Shown piece by piece: positions 34,682-47,229 of a stretch of 64,000 bases of DNA (the first letter of the stretch is position 1; every line of letters starts with the position of its first letter). The position numbers and the translations under genes are program-made. Below the pieces are notes generated by a model. That model did not search any database. It was not told where the DNA came from and saw only the letters and a list, made by a program, of their open reading frames with translations. The DNA comes from Enoplolaimus lenunculus (Eukaryota; Nematoda; Enoplea; Enoplida; Thoracostomopsidae), in NCBI GenBank assembly GCA_030248215.1, contig JASANG010000839.1, forward strand, positions 1 through 64,000, given 5' to 3'.

Positions 34682-35163
34682 GATTTGTTGACTGAAATTT
34701 ACGAGATCAACCAGCAACTTATGATAAATGCTGCGAGGCCGAGGTTTTTTGACAGTTATCGTGTAACTTTTAAACCAGTTGGGTATGAGCTTCAATCTAC
34801 AAGTATTGAAGTGAATGCGCCGGGGCAAGGATTTTACCCGGCGCCGGGGCCAGCAAAACATATTAAACTTCAAATTTTATGTACCTTTTGTGTAAGCACA
34901 TACCTGGAAGTGTGGGTACCATTTTGATCATATCATGTGACGCCACATTTTGTTGACACTCCAATGGTGTGAAGTTAGCGTTAAGGCATTTTTGTTATTA
35001 TTTGCCATATCGCGTCACGCGGCATTTTGCGTATGGTAATGTAGTAAACTTAACTACGCTGGCGTTCGGATTCTGGCTAAATTGTGCCACGGGAACTTGT
35101 TTTTTCTGGTACCGTCAATGGTATCGTCTGGTATTGTACACGGTACCATACGGCCCCGGCCTC

Positions 35164-35279
35164 GGCATCGTCTGGCCCCGGCGCTCTGTCCTGGCATCGT
35201 CTGGCCCCGACGCCTGGTCCCGGTATCGTGTGGCCCCGACGCCTGGTCCCGGCATCGTGTGGCCCCGACGCCCTGCCCC
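35164..35279. repeat. 29-bp GC-rich minisatellite, four units, upstream of WDR18
   Basis: The unit is GGCATCGTGTGGCCCCGACG followed by CCTGGTCCC, present four times with a few substitutions and preceded by weaker partial units. It is far richer in G+C than its surroundings. It lies about 130 bp before the first WDR18 exon found, so it may fall in the promoter or first intron of that gene. Confidence 0.85.
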
Positions 35280-35406
35280 GGGACATCTCAAATTTATTGT
35301 ACTTATTGCTAAGCACTGTGTGCAATTTACTTCAGATCCACAGCTTATATAGTTCAGTATTTTCATAGTTGCTCGATACAGTAAGAATACGACTATTCTG
35401 TTTCAG

Positions 35407-38400
35407 AATTTACTCGTTTCAACGTCATCCGCTGAACCGTGGAGTACAAGCGTCTATGACCCGAGTAATGGCAGTGCAATTTGGTCGTACAAAGGAACTG
35501 AACTCCAAAATCATCCTGCGAAACATGTCATACCGGTTTGCAGTGCGGATGCGTTGTTGGTTTTGGTTCAAAATAAACCGATTGCTAATTTCGTTGGATT
35601 TCACGAAAAGGTGTAGCGTCAATGTTTTATAATTATTTTTAAAATTTCATATTTCATTTTTAAATTTGAGTAGTGATTTCTGTCCTGAGTCTCAGTCTTT
35701 AACTAACGATAAATGCTTTTGATCGGATTGTAAACGAAATATTTTTGGTTATTAGAAACAGAGTTTATACACTCGGGGCCACACCGTATTCGCAACAAAA
35801 TTTCCGTGAAGATCTTTATATGGTGCTGCTTAACTTAGAATTACGTACACCACGATTTATGAGAGATTGGCCGTACATTGGGCGCTGTGGATAAGAACAG
35901 GTAACCCAGGTCATTTTGAAGTTGAAATTTCGAATGAGGCTGTTTGTAGTGAAATTTGAATTTTACTTGATTTTGAACATTTAGCTTGAATCGAACAATA
36001 AAATATTTACCCGATTTATATCAGTATTCACGAAACTGCGAAGTAATAATATATTGATGAATGAAGTATATATACGCGGCTCATAGTATCGACATTATTG
36101 TCGAGTATAAATATAGGGCTGATTGTGTTTTGTTGTCACCCTAATTTAAAGTATAAGCGTCTAAAAATTAATTTCGAAATCTTAAATTTTGATTTAAAAT
36201 ATATTTTTTACTTTGCAGGCGAATTATATTTGATTTTGTCATTTATAGGATCCACTACACGTACGTTGTATACTTCCAGGCGATCCGCAATGTGCTGCGA
36301 TTATGCCTTGTGCATCGTACTGTTGTATAGGAATAGACGATACAATATACACATATCAGGCAAGTGCAAGGCTTATAAGCAATCGAGTACTACTATAAGG
36401 AACAAGAAGAAACCAGTTTTAGAAACGGGCGTTTTATTGTTGTTGTTGTAGCTGCAAGCGATCGTCATAGTTCGAGGTTCAGGAACTGAGCTGCAGCCAG
36501 TGGTCGACACCAGAGGCTGTTGACCTGCCATGCCGTGGGCTTGGCTGGACAGCTGAACAGATGGTGGGCGTTATGAGGCGAGCCATTGCAGCCAGGACAT
36601 TGGTTACTTGCGGTGAGGTCAATGCGTGCCTTGTAGCTCCCCAGGATTCTGCTGTAGCCGGAACGTAGCTGCGCCAGGGTGCAACGGGTGGCACGGGGCA
36701 GCAGCTTCTCATCTTTGTGTACAGCGGGTGCCGGTGGTGGGAAACCACCTAACCATACGGCAGGGGTGTAGCCCTGGACGTAGTCTGCCACCGCTGTTTT
36801 GTGTAGCTTTTGCAGGCCTTTGTAGACTGCAGGAGCAACGTCAGGAGCTGGGTTGATGTTTCTGGAGATCCGCAAGGTGAGCGCCACGCAGAGTGCTCCG
36901 CAGCTTGCGGGAGCGTTGGGATGGAGGTAGCGTGGTGTGGTGATCAGATCGGTGAATCGATCTACCTTTGTGTGGTCTTTCTGGTATGCACGCGAATTTG
37001 CGAGTTTTACTAGCAGTAAATGTTGTTTTCTTAAAGACTAAGGGCTGGGGGGTGGGCTTTTCCCTAGTAATATTTTCAACCACTTTTCCGCGGCGCCTAT
37101 AGAGAATCACGCTGTGGGGAAAATCAGCTGAGCTTACCGCCGAAGATACCTGTATATAATGTCGCGTTCGTGATGGCGTTCGTTATGCTGATTGCGCTGG
37201 TCCATCACTCGTGTAATGTTAAATGAATCCGGCAAAAAACTACTGGAACCGGATGACGCATTAATCCGGTATGTTCTAGCGGAACAAAGAGGATTAGTGG
37301 AGCTGTGTGGAAGCGAGGCTAAAACTTTTTTAACCAGAGTTGAATCGTCGTGTTTTTTGCCCGATTGCTTCGGGTCCGAATCATAATCCGCATTGCATGT
37401 TAGTTGTATTTGGTTATGTACAAGTTTTGCCCGAAAATAATTGGTATAAAGATATGGTATAACGGTAAACGAAGATTGAATTGTCTCGTTGAATTTAAAA
37501 TAATAGAACAATTATATTTTCTTAATCGAAATGTTTAAGGTGGCCAATGGTCAGCTGCTAAGCAAACATCAAATACATTATCAACCACTGTCACATTTAG
37601 CTTTCACAGATGATGGTTGTTGGGTTGTAAGCGCTGGCAGAGATGGAGTTGTTCAAGTGTGGAATATTTCTGAGTAAGTGAATTTTGAAATTACGTCTCG
37701 CGAGCCCCCTGTGTTTGCCACCGAGACCCCAACGAGATTTAAAGAACCCACCCATATGATTCATTAAGACCATATGTGATCCACCGGAACCTATTGTTTT
37801 TCGCCAAGTTCCCAGCGTCGTTCGGAAAGGCATTTTATTTAAAAGAAAAAATTACAAATTTAATCTACCATATTTTACGTACTCGTAACAGTTTCGTTGT
37901 TTAGGGCGTCTGAAGGTATTGAAAGAGTCAAAATATAGACTAATTTTGGGCGAATAGGACCAAAATTTATACTGAATCACTCGAAGTAAGACAACCTGAT
38001 GGGGCGAGGCACCACGAGCGTGTAGAGGAAGCTAGCGTCGGTACTTATGCTGGAGGTCAAAAATTCAGGAGGAGCTGTTGGGAATGTCGCAGGACTTAAT
38101 ACATACAAGTAGGGCTAACTGTTTTCAAGTCATGAATTAATTTTCGAAAGTGTTGTATACTGGCACTCAAGGGAGTAGGAAGGTTACGGGTGAACCCCTC
38201 CATGGGATTTTTATACAATGATTTATAGATAGAAGGACCCCATTCGAAATTTTTATAGAACGCAACCCCATTTTTTTAAAATCCTGGCTGTGTCCATAAC
38301 TACGCGGGTGGATCTCTACTGGCTGGGGTGTTTGGGGTGCGTTTTAGTGGGGAATTTCAGTGAGAGCAGACGTTGTGATTTGCTATTTTTTTGCTATTGA

Positions 38401-41400
38401 AAGTACTCGCAAAACAAATTCAGTGCGTGCAATTTGGTGTCTGCATTTTTCGGTTTTTGCGCAACATTTGGTTTCTTTCGGTTGCAATTGAAGTTTCGGG
38501 AGGGGAAGGCCGTCTCAGCACTGGTAATAGCAGGCGTAAAGAGTAACGTGTTACTGTATCAGCCCCCTGTGAACGGAAAGTGTTTAGTCAGCAATTTTTG
38601 TTTGGGGTTAAGTTTTTTGTAGACTTGCTTGTATCCGAGATAACACACAGCCAATTGTACCTCAACATAAATGGCAGTGTCATGCATTGCCAATGACGAG
38701 TCTATGCGTCGGTCACGGGACACATTCGCGGAATTGGATTGCGACCGCTAGCTTGGATCGAACTACAAAGGTTTGATTTTCATTGCTCACTCTATTTCTC
38801 GATTGGCTTGGTCGTCTGAACTCATTTCTGTGTTTTCCAGCTTAATAGCTTAATAATAAAAACGGTGCATTTACAACGGCAATATTCAATCTGGCGCCTG
38901 GTGTCTACTAACAGGGTGGATAGGTGGTCCGTGCCACCCCTCAAACCAAATATTTTTGTAAGGCAGACCAACAGCTTCATTGCATATTCGTTGATGCTCA
39001 GCTAAGTTTGGTTGAAACACCAACATTTCAGTTGTTTTGGGGTTGGCCCTCGCCTGCGTAAATTTCTGGGTACGCCGTTTCCAAATGAAGTTATGGAGAC
39101 CTTTTGGGTTTAGTATTAGGCTTGGACGTAAGCGCTGTCTTTGGCTTTTAGATTTAAGAATTAGTCTTCAATTTTAGATAGTCATTTGAGAATACAGCAC
39201 TAACAAATATAGCAAAATAATAAATTGTTTCAAGTTAATTTTTGTTGCAGATTCACAGTATGTTTTCCGGTAATTTGCTTCTGTCTGTGGTAACGGACTC
39301 GATTCCTTCTGCTTGTGTACTTGACGGGTGTGATTGCCGATTGTTTATTGGATTAGCGTCTGGGCAGATAGTCTGCGTAAATTTGATCAAACAGGTTAGT
39401 CGGCAGTAAGCAACGACGCTTCGTCCCCCAACGGGGCATCTTCGGTCTCCCTTCCTTGTTCGACAATCTGTCATCATAAGGATATTTTCGTTCATCCTGG
39501 CAAAAAACGTTTTTCAACAGCATTTATAGCGTTTTTTTCGTTTTAAAAATTTACTATTTTTCTTCTAGAAAATATCTTCTTGCAACGTCTACAAACAGTT
39601 CCTGATTGCGGGGTTTAGTCAAAGTGCTCAAGATTAATTTTGTATTTTTGATTAAAATTAAAAATGTTTAAATAACGCTTTTTTAAAAGCAAAATAAATT
39701 TTATTGGCGATGTTTAACTGAAGGTGCAATTTTAATTTCGTTGTTTAAAGCGGAAATTGGCACAGAATTGTGTATTTGCAGTATTCTACTGTAAGCAGAG
39801 AAAACACTTTAATCAGATAATTATTGAAGTTATGTCATGAAAGTTTGAAGTAAATTTTTTATTTTCCACGCCATGTACTACAATCAGGAGCTTATAATGC
39901 TCTTTATAACAAGAGTGTGCAACTGGGTACATAATGTGTTCAAAATAATGTACCTAGCGTACGTTGCGTTTTTGGCCCACCCCAGTTTTAGAGCAATTCG
40001 TGCGTTTTTTCACCAGTGTATACATATTGAATGTGAATACCGCCCTCTCTCGAATCAGTGGGGTCGGGCTAAAATGCAACGCGCGGTGGTATTATATTAT
40101 GTGCCATGGTCCAGCGTGTCAGTTGCACACTCTTATGCAAGGAGGGCATCATCTATTCTTGGTACCATTAGCGTGGAGGATATATAATTTGTGTTCAGGT
40201 CATGGTGTTTTACTATGGCCCTGTTGAGCATGGGCCAAAAATGAAATTGATTTTGAAGTGTCGTTGTTTGTAGTTTAGAAATCAGTATTTTTGACACAAT
40301 GTATACAAAATTGTGGTGGATGTTGCATAATTTCGCGGGCAACTCAGTGGCGTTTGTTTACCTTGGGTGCTTTGATTATCGGTTGCAAAGTACATTTTAG
40401 ATGCCTGAAGACCGCAATTTGTACGTTACAACAGCAACAAACACTGATTTGTGTTATAGTTTGGATGGACACAGGTACTCTTAAGAATATTGTGTAAGAA
40501 TGGAGTTATTTTAACGAGTTTGTTGTTTAATGTATTTAGTAAGTATGTAAACAAGGTAGAGGTACTACATTATTGAATATTTTGAACGTTTTGTCAATTG
40601 CGTTTTAAGAGCAGAAATGTTCTAGTTTTTAGTACCATCCTTCTATAGAATTTTCAGCCGTCTTTTTGTAAGCTACTAAACTATTTGGTTTTTGAAGACT
40701 GTTTCTTGCCAGCATGACGATAGGAGCAAAAGTCAAAGATAGAGCTAAATAATGGTGTGTGTATTCTGACCGATCCGTCATCGAAGCAGTATCACTTTTT
40801 TGAGTAACATAAAAACTTTGTAAAAAAATTCTGGCTTCAACGAGAAATGGCACGTGTGCCTGCCCACTGGAAGACCAGTAGACTGGGAATCTTAGACACT
40901 AGAAGACTTAGACTGATGTTTATGTTCACGCTTAGGTTTAAGTTAAGGTTTACGGTAATTTCAGAATTTTGTTATGTTTATTATTAATCATTGTTTTAGC
41001 AGCAGCAAAGTTAGTCAACTTTCCGTTTCGTTCGATGGAACAACTTTAGCGTCTGGTGCGAGTGACGGTTGTGTAATGTTATGGCATTTAGACAGTCGTC
41101 GTTGTGTACGAAAAATCACACTTAACGGTAATTAATGGGTGATTTTTTATGCAGTTAGCAAACTAAAAATTGCAGTTGCAATTAGCAATATTTAGACTAT
41201 TATGCTTGACGATGCACAGCTGCAATATAAATAAATGTAGGTCTAAAAAACAATCTGTAAGTTAATATTCTGCTTGCTGTTTTTTTCGAACGTCATTGTC
41301 TGAGTTGATCTTGTATTGATAATTTGGAACGCCGTAGTCGAAATGAGGAACAGGGACACAACTTTGCGTTCGCCAGACTATGCTCGTTGACAATCATTAA

Positions 41401-43562
41401 GTTTTTCATTCTTAGAGCAGGTTAAGGGAGGCGTTATTTTTAAATAAATTTAAATGTCATCCGATGGCTGCCGTCAGTGTCCGTCAGCGGGCGGTATCGT
41501 ACGCGAAACAAGTATAGCGCCACCCTAAAGAATGGCTATATTGAAATCGGCCACTCCCGTAACCGTAAGTATTATAATATCGTTTTTGGTTTTCAGACGT
41601 GAGCGGATTGATGCTGACTAGCGTATAACTGCGATCACGAATTTAAAAATATGAAAAATTTTAATTTAAATAAATCACGAAGATCCGCGATACGTAGTTT
41701 GAGCATTGTTTCAGTCTATTTTTAAAACCGTTACGAATATGGAACACAGGCTGTGCTGAATTTTTTAAGTTTGTTAGTGTTGCAAATATCTGTGACCGGA
41801 TATCTGGCTCTGGTTTATTATCCGGCAAAAACTGATATTTGTATCCGGTATCCGGTATAAACCTGCCGGATACCGGATATTTACGGTTGTGGTGGCGAAT
41901 ATTATGACATTGTTTTTACAAGTATGTCTTTTAATATCTGGCTGCGATTGCATTCCTGAGCAAGTCAAGAAGTTTAAGTTTTGATACGTTTTAGCTATAT
42001 TTAGCTTAGTAAGAGAACAATAGTTAAACGCATTTTTGTATTAATAATTAATATTTCAGTCTATCAGCAGCAAACTAAATGAATTTTATAACAGACAAAA
42101 ACATTGAGCGTGCTAAAAATACAGCGAAAAATAAGTTATTTTAACATATACAATATCCAGTATCCTGTTACGGTTCCGGTAAAAAATTCAATACGTAGCT
42201 CGTTCCGGTAAAAAATTCTACGTCCGTATCCGGTTCCGGTATCCGGTAAATTAATATCCGATCGCACTCTGATCGTAGGCCGTATTATCGAAAATGTATG
42301 TAGTACCTATCACGAGTTGGTAATAGATATGGTAACCAGTGATTGTTGATGTTCGAAATTCAGTACGCACATTGTTCGCATTTGGTTTATCCTAATTCTG
42401 TGCCAATTTTCAGAACCGCAATTGCAGAGTTCGCTAGATTGAAAACCTGACACTCGTTGGTGATGCAAAGCTACACGTATATATTTTGGAATATTGACGT
42501 ACGTAGTATTTAATTATTTCAGGTCCTGTCATCGTTTGTCGATTTATTTTGAAAACACCAAAATTTACGACTGAAACTTTTGGAAGTCGGCTGGTTGTGG
42601 CGCCGTTTGAAAAACAAGTTGCTCAAACGTATGCATCAGTGCGACTAAAACCTAACCAGGTAAAGTACAGAATGGATATTTTATTTAATAGACACGTCAG
42701 AGTGAAAAAACCGGAAGATTTATAGTTGTATGGGTTTTGATTACGAACAGCATGTTGTGCATAATTTTTTTGAATCTTCATTTTTCCACTCATATATTTC
42801 GAAACTGGCCTAACCTGACGTGATTGCTGTAACGGTTCGCTGTGTACATAATTATGCATTTTCCCATAAAAACTGCAAACCTAATTTGGTCGAAGCGTAA
42901 CGCTGGTTAGGTGTTATGGTAACGTTTATGAGTTGGGTTAAACTTTTAATATTACAAAATTTTCAAAATGTAGGTTAAGGTTGCGTTGTAAGTTTAGATG
43001 AGAGACGTTAAGGCGATGTTATACGTTGTACTGCAAGATAGTGCAGCGCAAAAGGGTGACGCTATACTTTTGTTTACATCGTGCAAAATTTGCCACAGGG
43101 TATCCGTAAATCAATATTTGTGAACAGAAAATTTTGACGGACGACAACAGGAATACGCTTAATCTACTGTTACGCCCCTTAAAGTAACATTGACCGTGAG
43201 AAGCGTCGGTGAAAAAAAAGCTCGCAAGCGGAACAAGATAAAATTTTGATCTCCGTTGACGGCTAAGGCCTGGATGGTCCGTCATGGGCCCTTCAATGGC
43301 TATATATTGTATTATGGTGCGAAATTGACTTCAGGATGAGATTCAAAAATACACGAAATTGTTTGCCAATGCGAAAATTTTCAAGCGCTCGGAATCCGAT
43401 AGCAACGTTTCAGTTTTTAATTGTGCGGAAATGGGAATTGATAACGAAAATAGAAATGCTGAAATTGTGAATAAATTACAACGCGATCTTGATGAAGCGA
43501 GAGCAATCAACAATGAATTGTATCACTTTACCATGAATCGATTGCTGGAAACTAAACCTTGA
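35407..43562 (+). CDS. WDR18: WDR18 (Ipi3 homologue), nine exons found, initiator exon missing
   Basis: Exons are 35407-35610, 36249-36359, 37540-37673, 38623-38770, 39251-39394, 40401-40474, 41000-41127, 42523-42659 and 43335-43562, giving 435 residues in one continuous frame; human WDR18 has 432. WDR18 is a WD40 protein of the PELP1-TEX10-SENP3 (rixosome/Rix1) complex, needed for 60S pre-ribosome maturation. Matching blocks are GQLLSKHQIHYQPLSHLAF with GRDGVVQVWNIS, WQCHALPMTSLCVG with IATASLDRTTK, GNLLLSVVTDS, SVSFDGTTLASGASDG, and the C-terminal helix LQRDLDEARAINNELYHFT. Only the first few residues are lacking; a tiny upstream exon carrying ATG is expected between about 34950 and 35395. 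Intron 2 appears to begin with GC (CAG/GCAAGT), the commonest non-GT donor. That intron also holds a LINE fragment. Confidence 0.92.
36433..36900 (-). pseudogene. 3' end of a Jockey/I-group LINE, truncated (WDR18 intron 2)
   Basis: The frame at 36887-36465 (-) encodes a reverse-transcriptase C-terminus: CTLAQLRSGYSRILGSYKAR, then the zinc-knuckle-like CPGCNGSPHNAHHLFSCP and ending FLNLEL. This C-terminal pattern is typical of Jockey- and I-related LINEs. The 3' tail, CTACAACAACAACAATAA on the minus strand, fits such elements. All upstream parts (endonuclease and catalytic RT) are missing, so it is a 5'-truncated dead copy. Local base composition is much richer in G+C than the host intron. Confidence 0.75.
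41775..42271. mobile_element. hAT-like MITE with CCGGATA motifs (WDR18 intron 7)
   Basis: The sequence is built from CCGGATA and CCGGTATCCGG motifs near both ends. The right end reads ATATCCGATCGCACTCTG, resembling the inverted complement of other MITE-A and MITE-B left ends. The left end is worn (TAGTGTTGCAAATATCTGTG). No target duplication was found. Confidence 0.5.
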
Positions 43563-43609
43563 AACTCGTTTGGAAATGGCACGAATCATTAGTAATAATT
43601 GTTGAATGG

Positions 43610-43725
43610 CTGCGTAGATCATTAGTAATAATTGTTGAATGGCTGCGTAGCTCAGTGACAACAGCGAACCGGTAATCCGTACGTCATGGATACGAGCCTC
43701 ATCGCAGCCGCAGCGAAATTTTCTT
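43610..43725 (+). repeat. tRNA-like sequence with paired acceptor stem, partly duplicated
   Basis: GGCTGCG at 43640-43650 and CGCAGCC about 60 bp later form a perfect 7-bp acceptor stem. A good A box (TAGCTCAGTGA) follows the first arm. The T arm pairs poorly and the B box (GATACGAGCC) is degenerate, so a working tRNA is unlikely. The 5' 34 bp, including GGCTGCGTAG, is tandemly duplicated. It lies directly after the WDR18 stop codon. Confidence 0.45.
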
Positions 43726-44991
43726 GAAGGACTCTATACGGGTACTGTTTAACTTAAAATTACTATTAACTATATTAGTGATGGGCATTTGATGTTTTTC
43801 CTATTCTGATGTCGTCCGGATATACGAAAATAACCCTCGAACACTATCTTAAGTCGTACTGTTGCGACCAGAACAAGAGGTGGGTAATAAGTTGGAACCC
43901 TTCATTATGAGTCCCAGTCGATGGGAGTGTGTATCGCTACACAGAGCCTGTTAGTGGATAGAGCCTGTACACTGACATTTACAGTAAGTTGATTTTAGCT
44001 CAGAATGAGTTGAGTCAGTCAGCCGGAGTTCGGACTGCCAGAACTAACTCTTAATTCTGAATTGATTCAACGTCGTCTGTATTAATTTATTGACTTATCC
44101 GGAACCAACTCACCTCAAAATGAGAATCAACTCAGTTCAGAGTCAGTTAATCCTTACTAATATTAGCTCAGTGATAATTAATTGGCTATCCATGAAACAG
44201 ATCAAAGTGAAAGATGCTCAAACATGTAACAGACACACGGACAATCCGCATAAACTTTATTAAATCCAGAAAAAATATTAACAAAAACGCTTCGAAGAAA
44301 GACTGTTCCGCGGGAAAAAGTATAATAAAAAAGGCTGTTAGGCCTAACTAACATATGGCGAGACTTAAAAATAAACAGTTTGTAACCGAATAACAGGTGG
44401 TACTCTCTGAAGACGTAAAATAAATATCAGTCCCCTTTCTTGGTTGGGTCACTGCAGTATCTACTACTGAAGTGACATGAGACACAAATTTAATGAGAGT
44501 AACAACAACAATCCATCAATTCTAAGATCATTACTGCCTTCGTTCTATCTACTTGTTTTAAGTATGCATGATCCACTTTTAGGCTTGTATGCGCTGTGAA
44601 TTTTTGCATCGGTAATTGCGGTTGAAATGTACTGTTCTACTAGTTTTGGAATTTCATTTGGTGGACGGCTGCTGTTACGGTTTAATTTTGCGTTGACAAC
44701 CGCTGTTCTGAATTTTGCAATTTTAATTTGCATAATTTTGAAACTATGGAATCTGGTTTGAGCTCAAACCGATAAAGAAGTAATTAGCTAATAAGTAATT
44801 CCCATAACTGTGCCAGCTATGGCAGTCGAGTCGGTATAATATATCATGTTATAAGTGTTTGTGCACTATTGGCTTTAGGGTTTTCGGGCAAGAAAGAATT
44901 AAATATAGCGTTTAAAAATTAGAACATTTAAAAGGTAGTTAGTTACTCGCGTATTTAGCATAAATATAACAATCTATGCCATTGGGTTTTG
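43726..44991. other. Intergenic region with MITE fragments
   Basis: No gene was recognised. Degenerate MITE-D sequence is seen at about 43855-43945 and 44340-44465 (the latter ends GGTTGGGTCACTGCAG). A MITE-E-like stretch of ACTCAGAATGAGTTGA motifs lies between them at about 43976-44175. Confidence 0.45.
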
Positions 44992-45187
44992 GGCCAATGT
45001 TACTTTAAGGAGCGTAACAGTAGATTAAGCGTATTCCTTAACCTAAGCCTAAACCTAAGCGTTGCAAAAATGTGTTCCTAAGCGTAAGCTTAAGCCTAAG
45101 CCTAAGCAAAAAAATATAATCAGAATCTAAACCTGCTGTTTTGTAGACCCATAAGAAACCTAGACGTCGCTTAAAGTAACATCGGCC
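44992..45187. mobile_element. MITE-C copy with near-perfect 8-bp duplication
   Basis: Termini GGCCAATGTTACTTTAAGG and GCTTAAAGTAACATCGGCC are inverted repeats. GGGTTTTG (44984-44991) and GGGTTTTA (45188-45195) flank it. Inside are CCTAAGCCTAAACCTAAG runs. Confidence 0.8.
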
Positions 45188-45489
45188 GGGTTTTATATAG
45201 TAAAACCTGAAATATGTCGCTGTAAGCTTTCTTTTAGCTGTTATTAGTAAGTGTGTCCGAGCTTCGCTCACAGTACATGTAGTACCACAACGACTGGTTA
45301 AATGCGAATGTGTATTCTCTAACTGTATTTACGGCGATTTAATAGTCTTTATAGATTTATAAAAATTAAATATGTGTGTAAAAAGTTAATAAAAATTTCA
45401 ATTGCTATGGCAAAATTGTTGTTAGATCCTGAAGCTGTGTTAACAATCCAGGGAGGGGGCAATGCTATTGCCATCCTGTTCGGCTGACT

Positions 45490-45830
45490 CAGCTTCGTTT
45501 TCGAACCAGGGGACAATGTAAAGAACAGGGGCGGAAAAGTATTTTAAACATATTCGGCCAATGTAAAAGAACAGGGCGGAACAGTATTATAAGCATATTC
45601 CTAAGCCTAAGCCTAAACCTAAGCGTAACAATGAGCATGTTCCTTTGCCTAATGCCTAATCCTAAGCCAAGCAAAAAAAATTAGTCTAAAGATTAAGTTT
45701 ACTCTATTCTAGTGCCATAGAAACAAAACGCAGCCGTAGAAAATGCTGAACACTTGCTGAACAGTGTTAAAATACCGGGGTACAACCGGAAGTTGGCCTC
45801 CGACGCCGACAGAATATCGACCTCTGAATG
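45490..45830. mobile_element. Overlapping MITE-C copies and a MITE-B scrap
   Basis: A MITE-C left end at about 45510 (GACAATGTAAAGAACAGGGG) is interrupted by a second left end at about 45556 (GGCCAATGTAAAAGAACAGG), followed by CCTAAGCCTAAACC runs to about 45720. From about 45775 GGGGTACAACCGGAAG starts a short MITE-B scrap. The order suggests repeated insertion at one site. Confidence 0.5.
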
Positions 45831-46739
45831 CGATTCTGTTATAATTGCTGCCGAAGCTTTGGATAATTTCCGTATATATAGTGAAGTTTTTCATAGTTTC
45901 ACAGAACTTAATACTTGTTCGATGCGGTTCGGTTAACTTTTAGTACAATTTTGAGGGAAGAATTTGTGTGACTAATAGTGAAAAGTTAAGATAATGACTT
46001 CGAGTATGGGTATATACATGTGGGGTTAATGCTAAACTAGGTAGAGTCCGGCGGAGCGCTTTTTTTGTTTATTACAATAGCGGGTAACATTTTGTCGGCA
46101 CTAGGTAAATTGTCCGGAAACGGAACGTTGGGGTCATTAGCGATCGAAATCATGTATGCTTCATTTTCTGTTTTATTCGTAAGCGTAAATTACATTTTCC
46201 TGCTTTTGCATAACGTGTGGAATTTGGTAGAATTCTGAAACATCATGCAATATTGCATGTATGTCCCTTGGTGTCATTTGACATATCGTTAATACATGTG
46301 TGCGATGATGATGATGATGATGATCACTTGAGAACAGCGTTTTGTGAAGCCAATGTCATGTGACATTCACATTTTGTCAGCATAGTCGAATGCACATTGA
46401 CAAAACATGTTCCGGGCTGCATCAGTTAAAACATAAACCCTCTACGTTTCTGTTTCCGAAGGAAAATTTCTGTACATATATTCCTAAGTGCGGATAATTC
46501 AAATTTCAAATTTTTGCGGCATCAGGCTAGCTTAGCACAACGTTTGAGACATTTTCAAACATGTTATGACATTCAGTATATATTTAGTACAAACATTGCA
46601 TGTCACAGCATAAACGTGTTCCAGTTTGCACCAGGTAAGTATGTGAAACCCACATAAGCAGCGAGTCTAAGCACTGACTCATATTATAAATTCTTTCTAG
46701 AAGAAGTTTGATAGAATGACGTTTGTCCCTACTCTAAAC
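45831..46739. other. Intergenic region, no gene recognised
   Basis: Only a short (GAT) microsatellite near 46303-46323 was noted. No open frame with a recognisable domain or transposon end was found. Confidence 0.4.
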
Positions 46740-46747
46740 GTGGACAC

Positions 46748-47084
46748 CAGGGTACAACCGGAGATTTGCCTCCGGCTCCGGTAAACTTTTTGCCGGAGGT
46801 TCCGGCTATTTTGCTAGTAAAATTTTGCATAATTTTGCAAAATTTATCTGTTTGAACGCGTTTCGTTTTACTTTTGTCGCAATTTTCAGGAAAGAATTTC
46901 CGAAAATTCGCAGATAATTAGCGTAAAACCATACAAATTAACAACATATTGCAGATATTGGATAAAATTAACTAGTTACTTAACCATCATCGTTACTACC
47001 TTATTTCGCCTCACCTGCGACTCCGGCTCCGGCAAGTTTTGTTGACCTCCGTCTCCGGTATTTTTCACCTCCTGTTGCACCCTG
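46748..47084. mobile_element. MITE-B reference copy with perfect 8-bp duplication GTGGACAC
   Basis: The element begins CAGGGTACAACCGGAGATTT and ends CACCTCCTGTTGCACCCTG. GTGGACAC occurs exactly at 46740-46747 and 47085-47092. CTCCGGCTCCGG motifs lie inside both ends. CAG-CTG termini and the 8-bp duplication mark it as hAT-like. It is the best copy of this family in the window and defines the ends of the older copies at 1966, 4964 and 5535. Confidence 0.88.
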
Positions 47085-47229
47085 GTGGACACTCATCTCC
47101 GCCAACATCTGCACCTACTTTATTATAATGTCATAGTAACATTATTGTATAAAATTGCGTATTTTCTCTCAAAACATCAGAAAGCGTCGCAATGATTGTT
47201 AATAAATCACGCATGAAAAAAGTATGCTT

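Noticed and set aside
34664-34927. Plus-strand frame after the 63-bp triplication as a coding exon
   Set aside because: It begins inside the tandem repeat and its translation has no recognisable domain.
35755-35891. Exon encoding REDLYMVLLNLELRTPRF
   Set aside because: It looked protein-like, but its frame does not fit WDR18; the conserved DPLHVRCILPGD exon at 36249 joins directly in phase.
43640-43712. Functional tRNA gene
   Set aside because: The acceptor stem pairs perfectly, but the T arm and B box are degenerate and the 5' part is tandemly duplicated.
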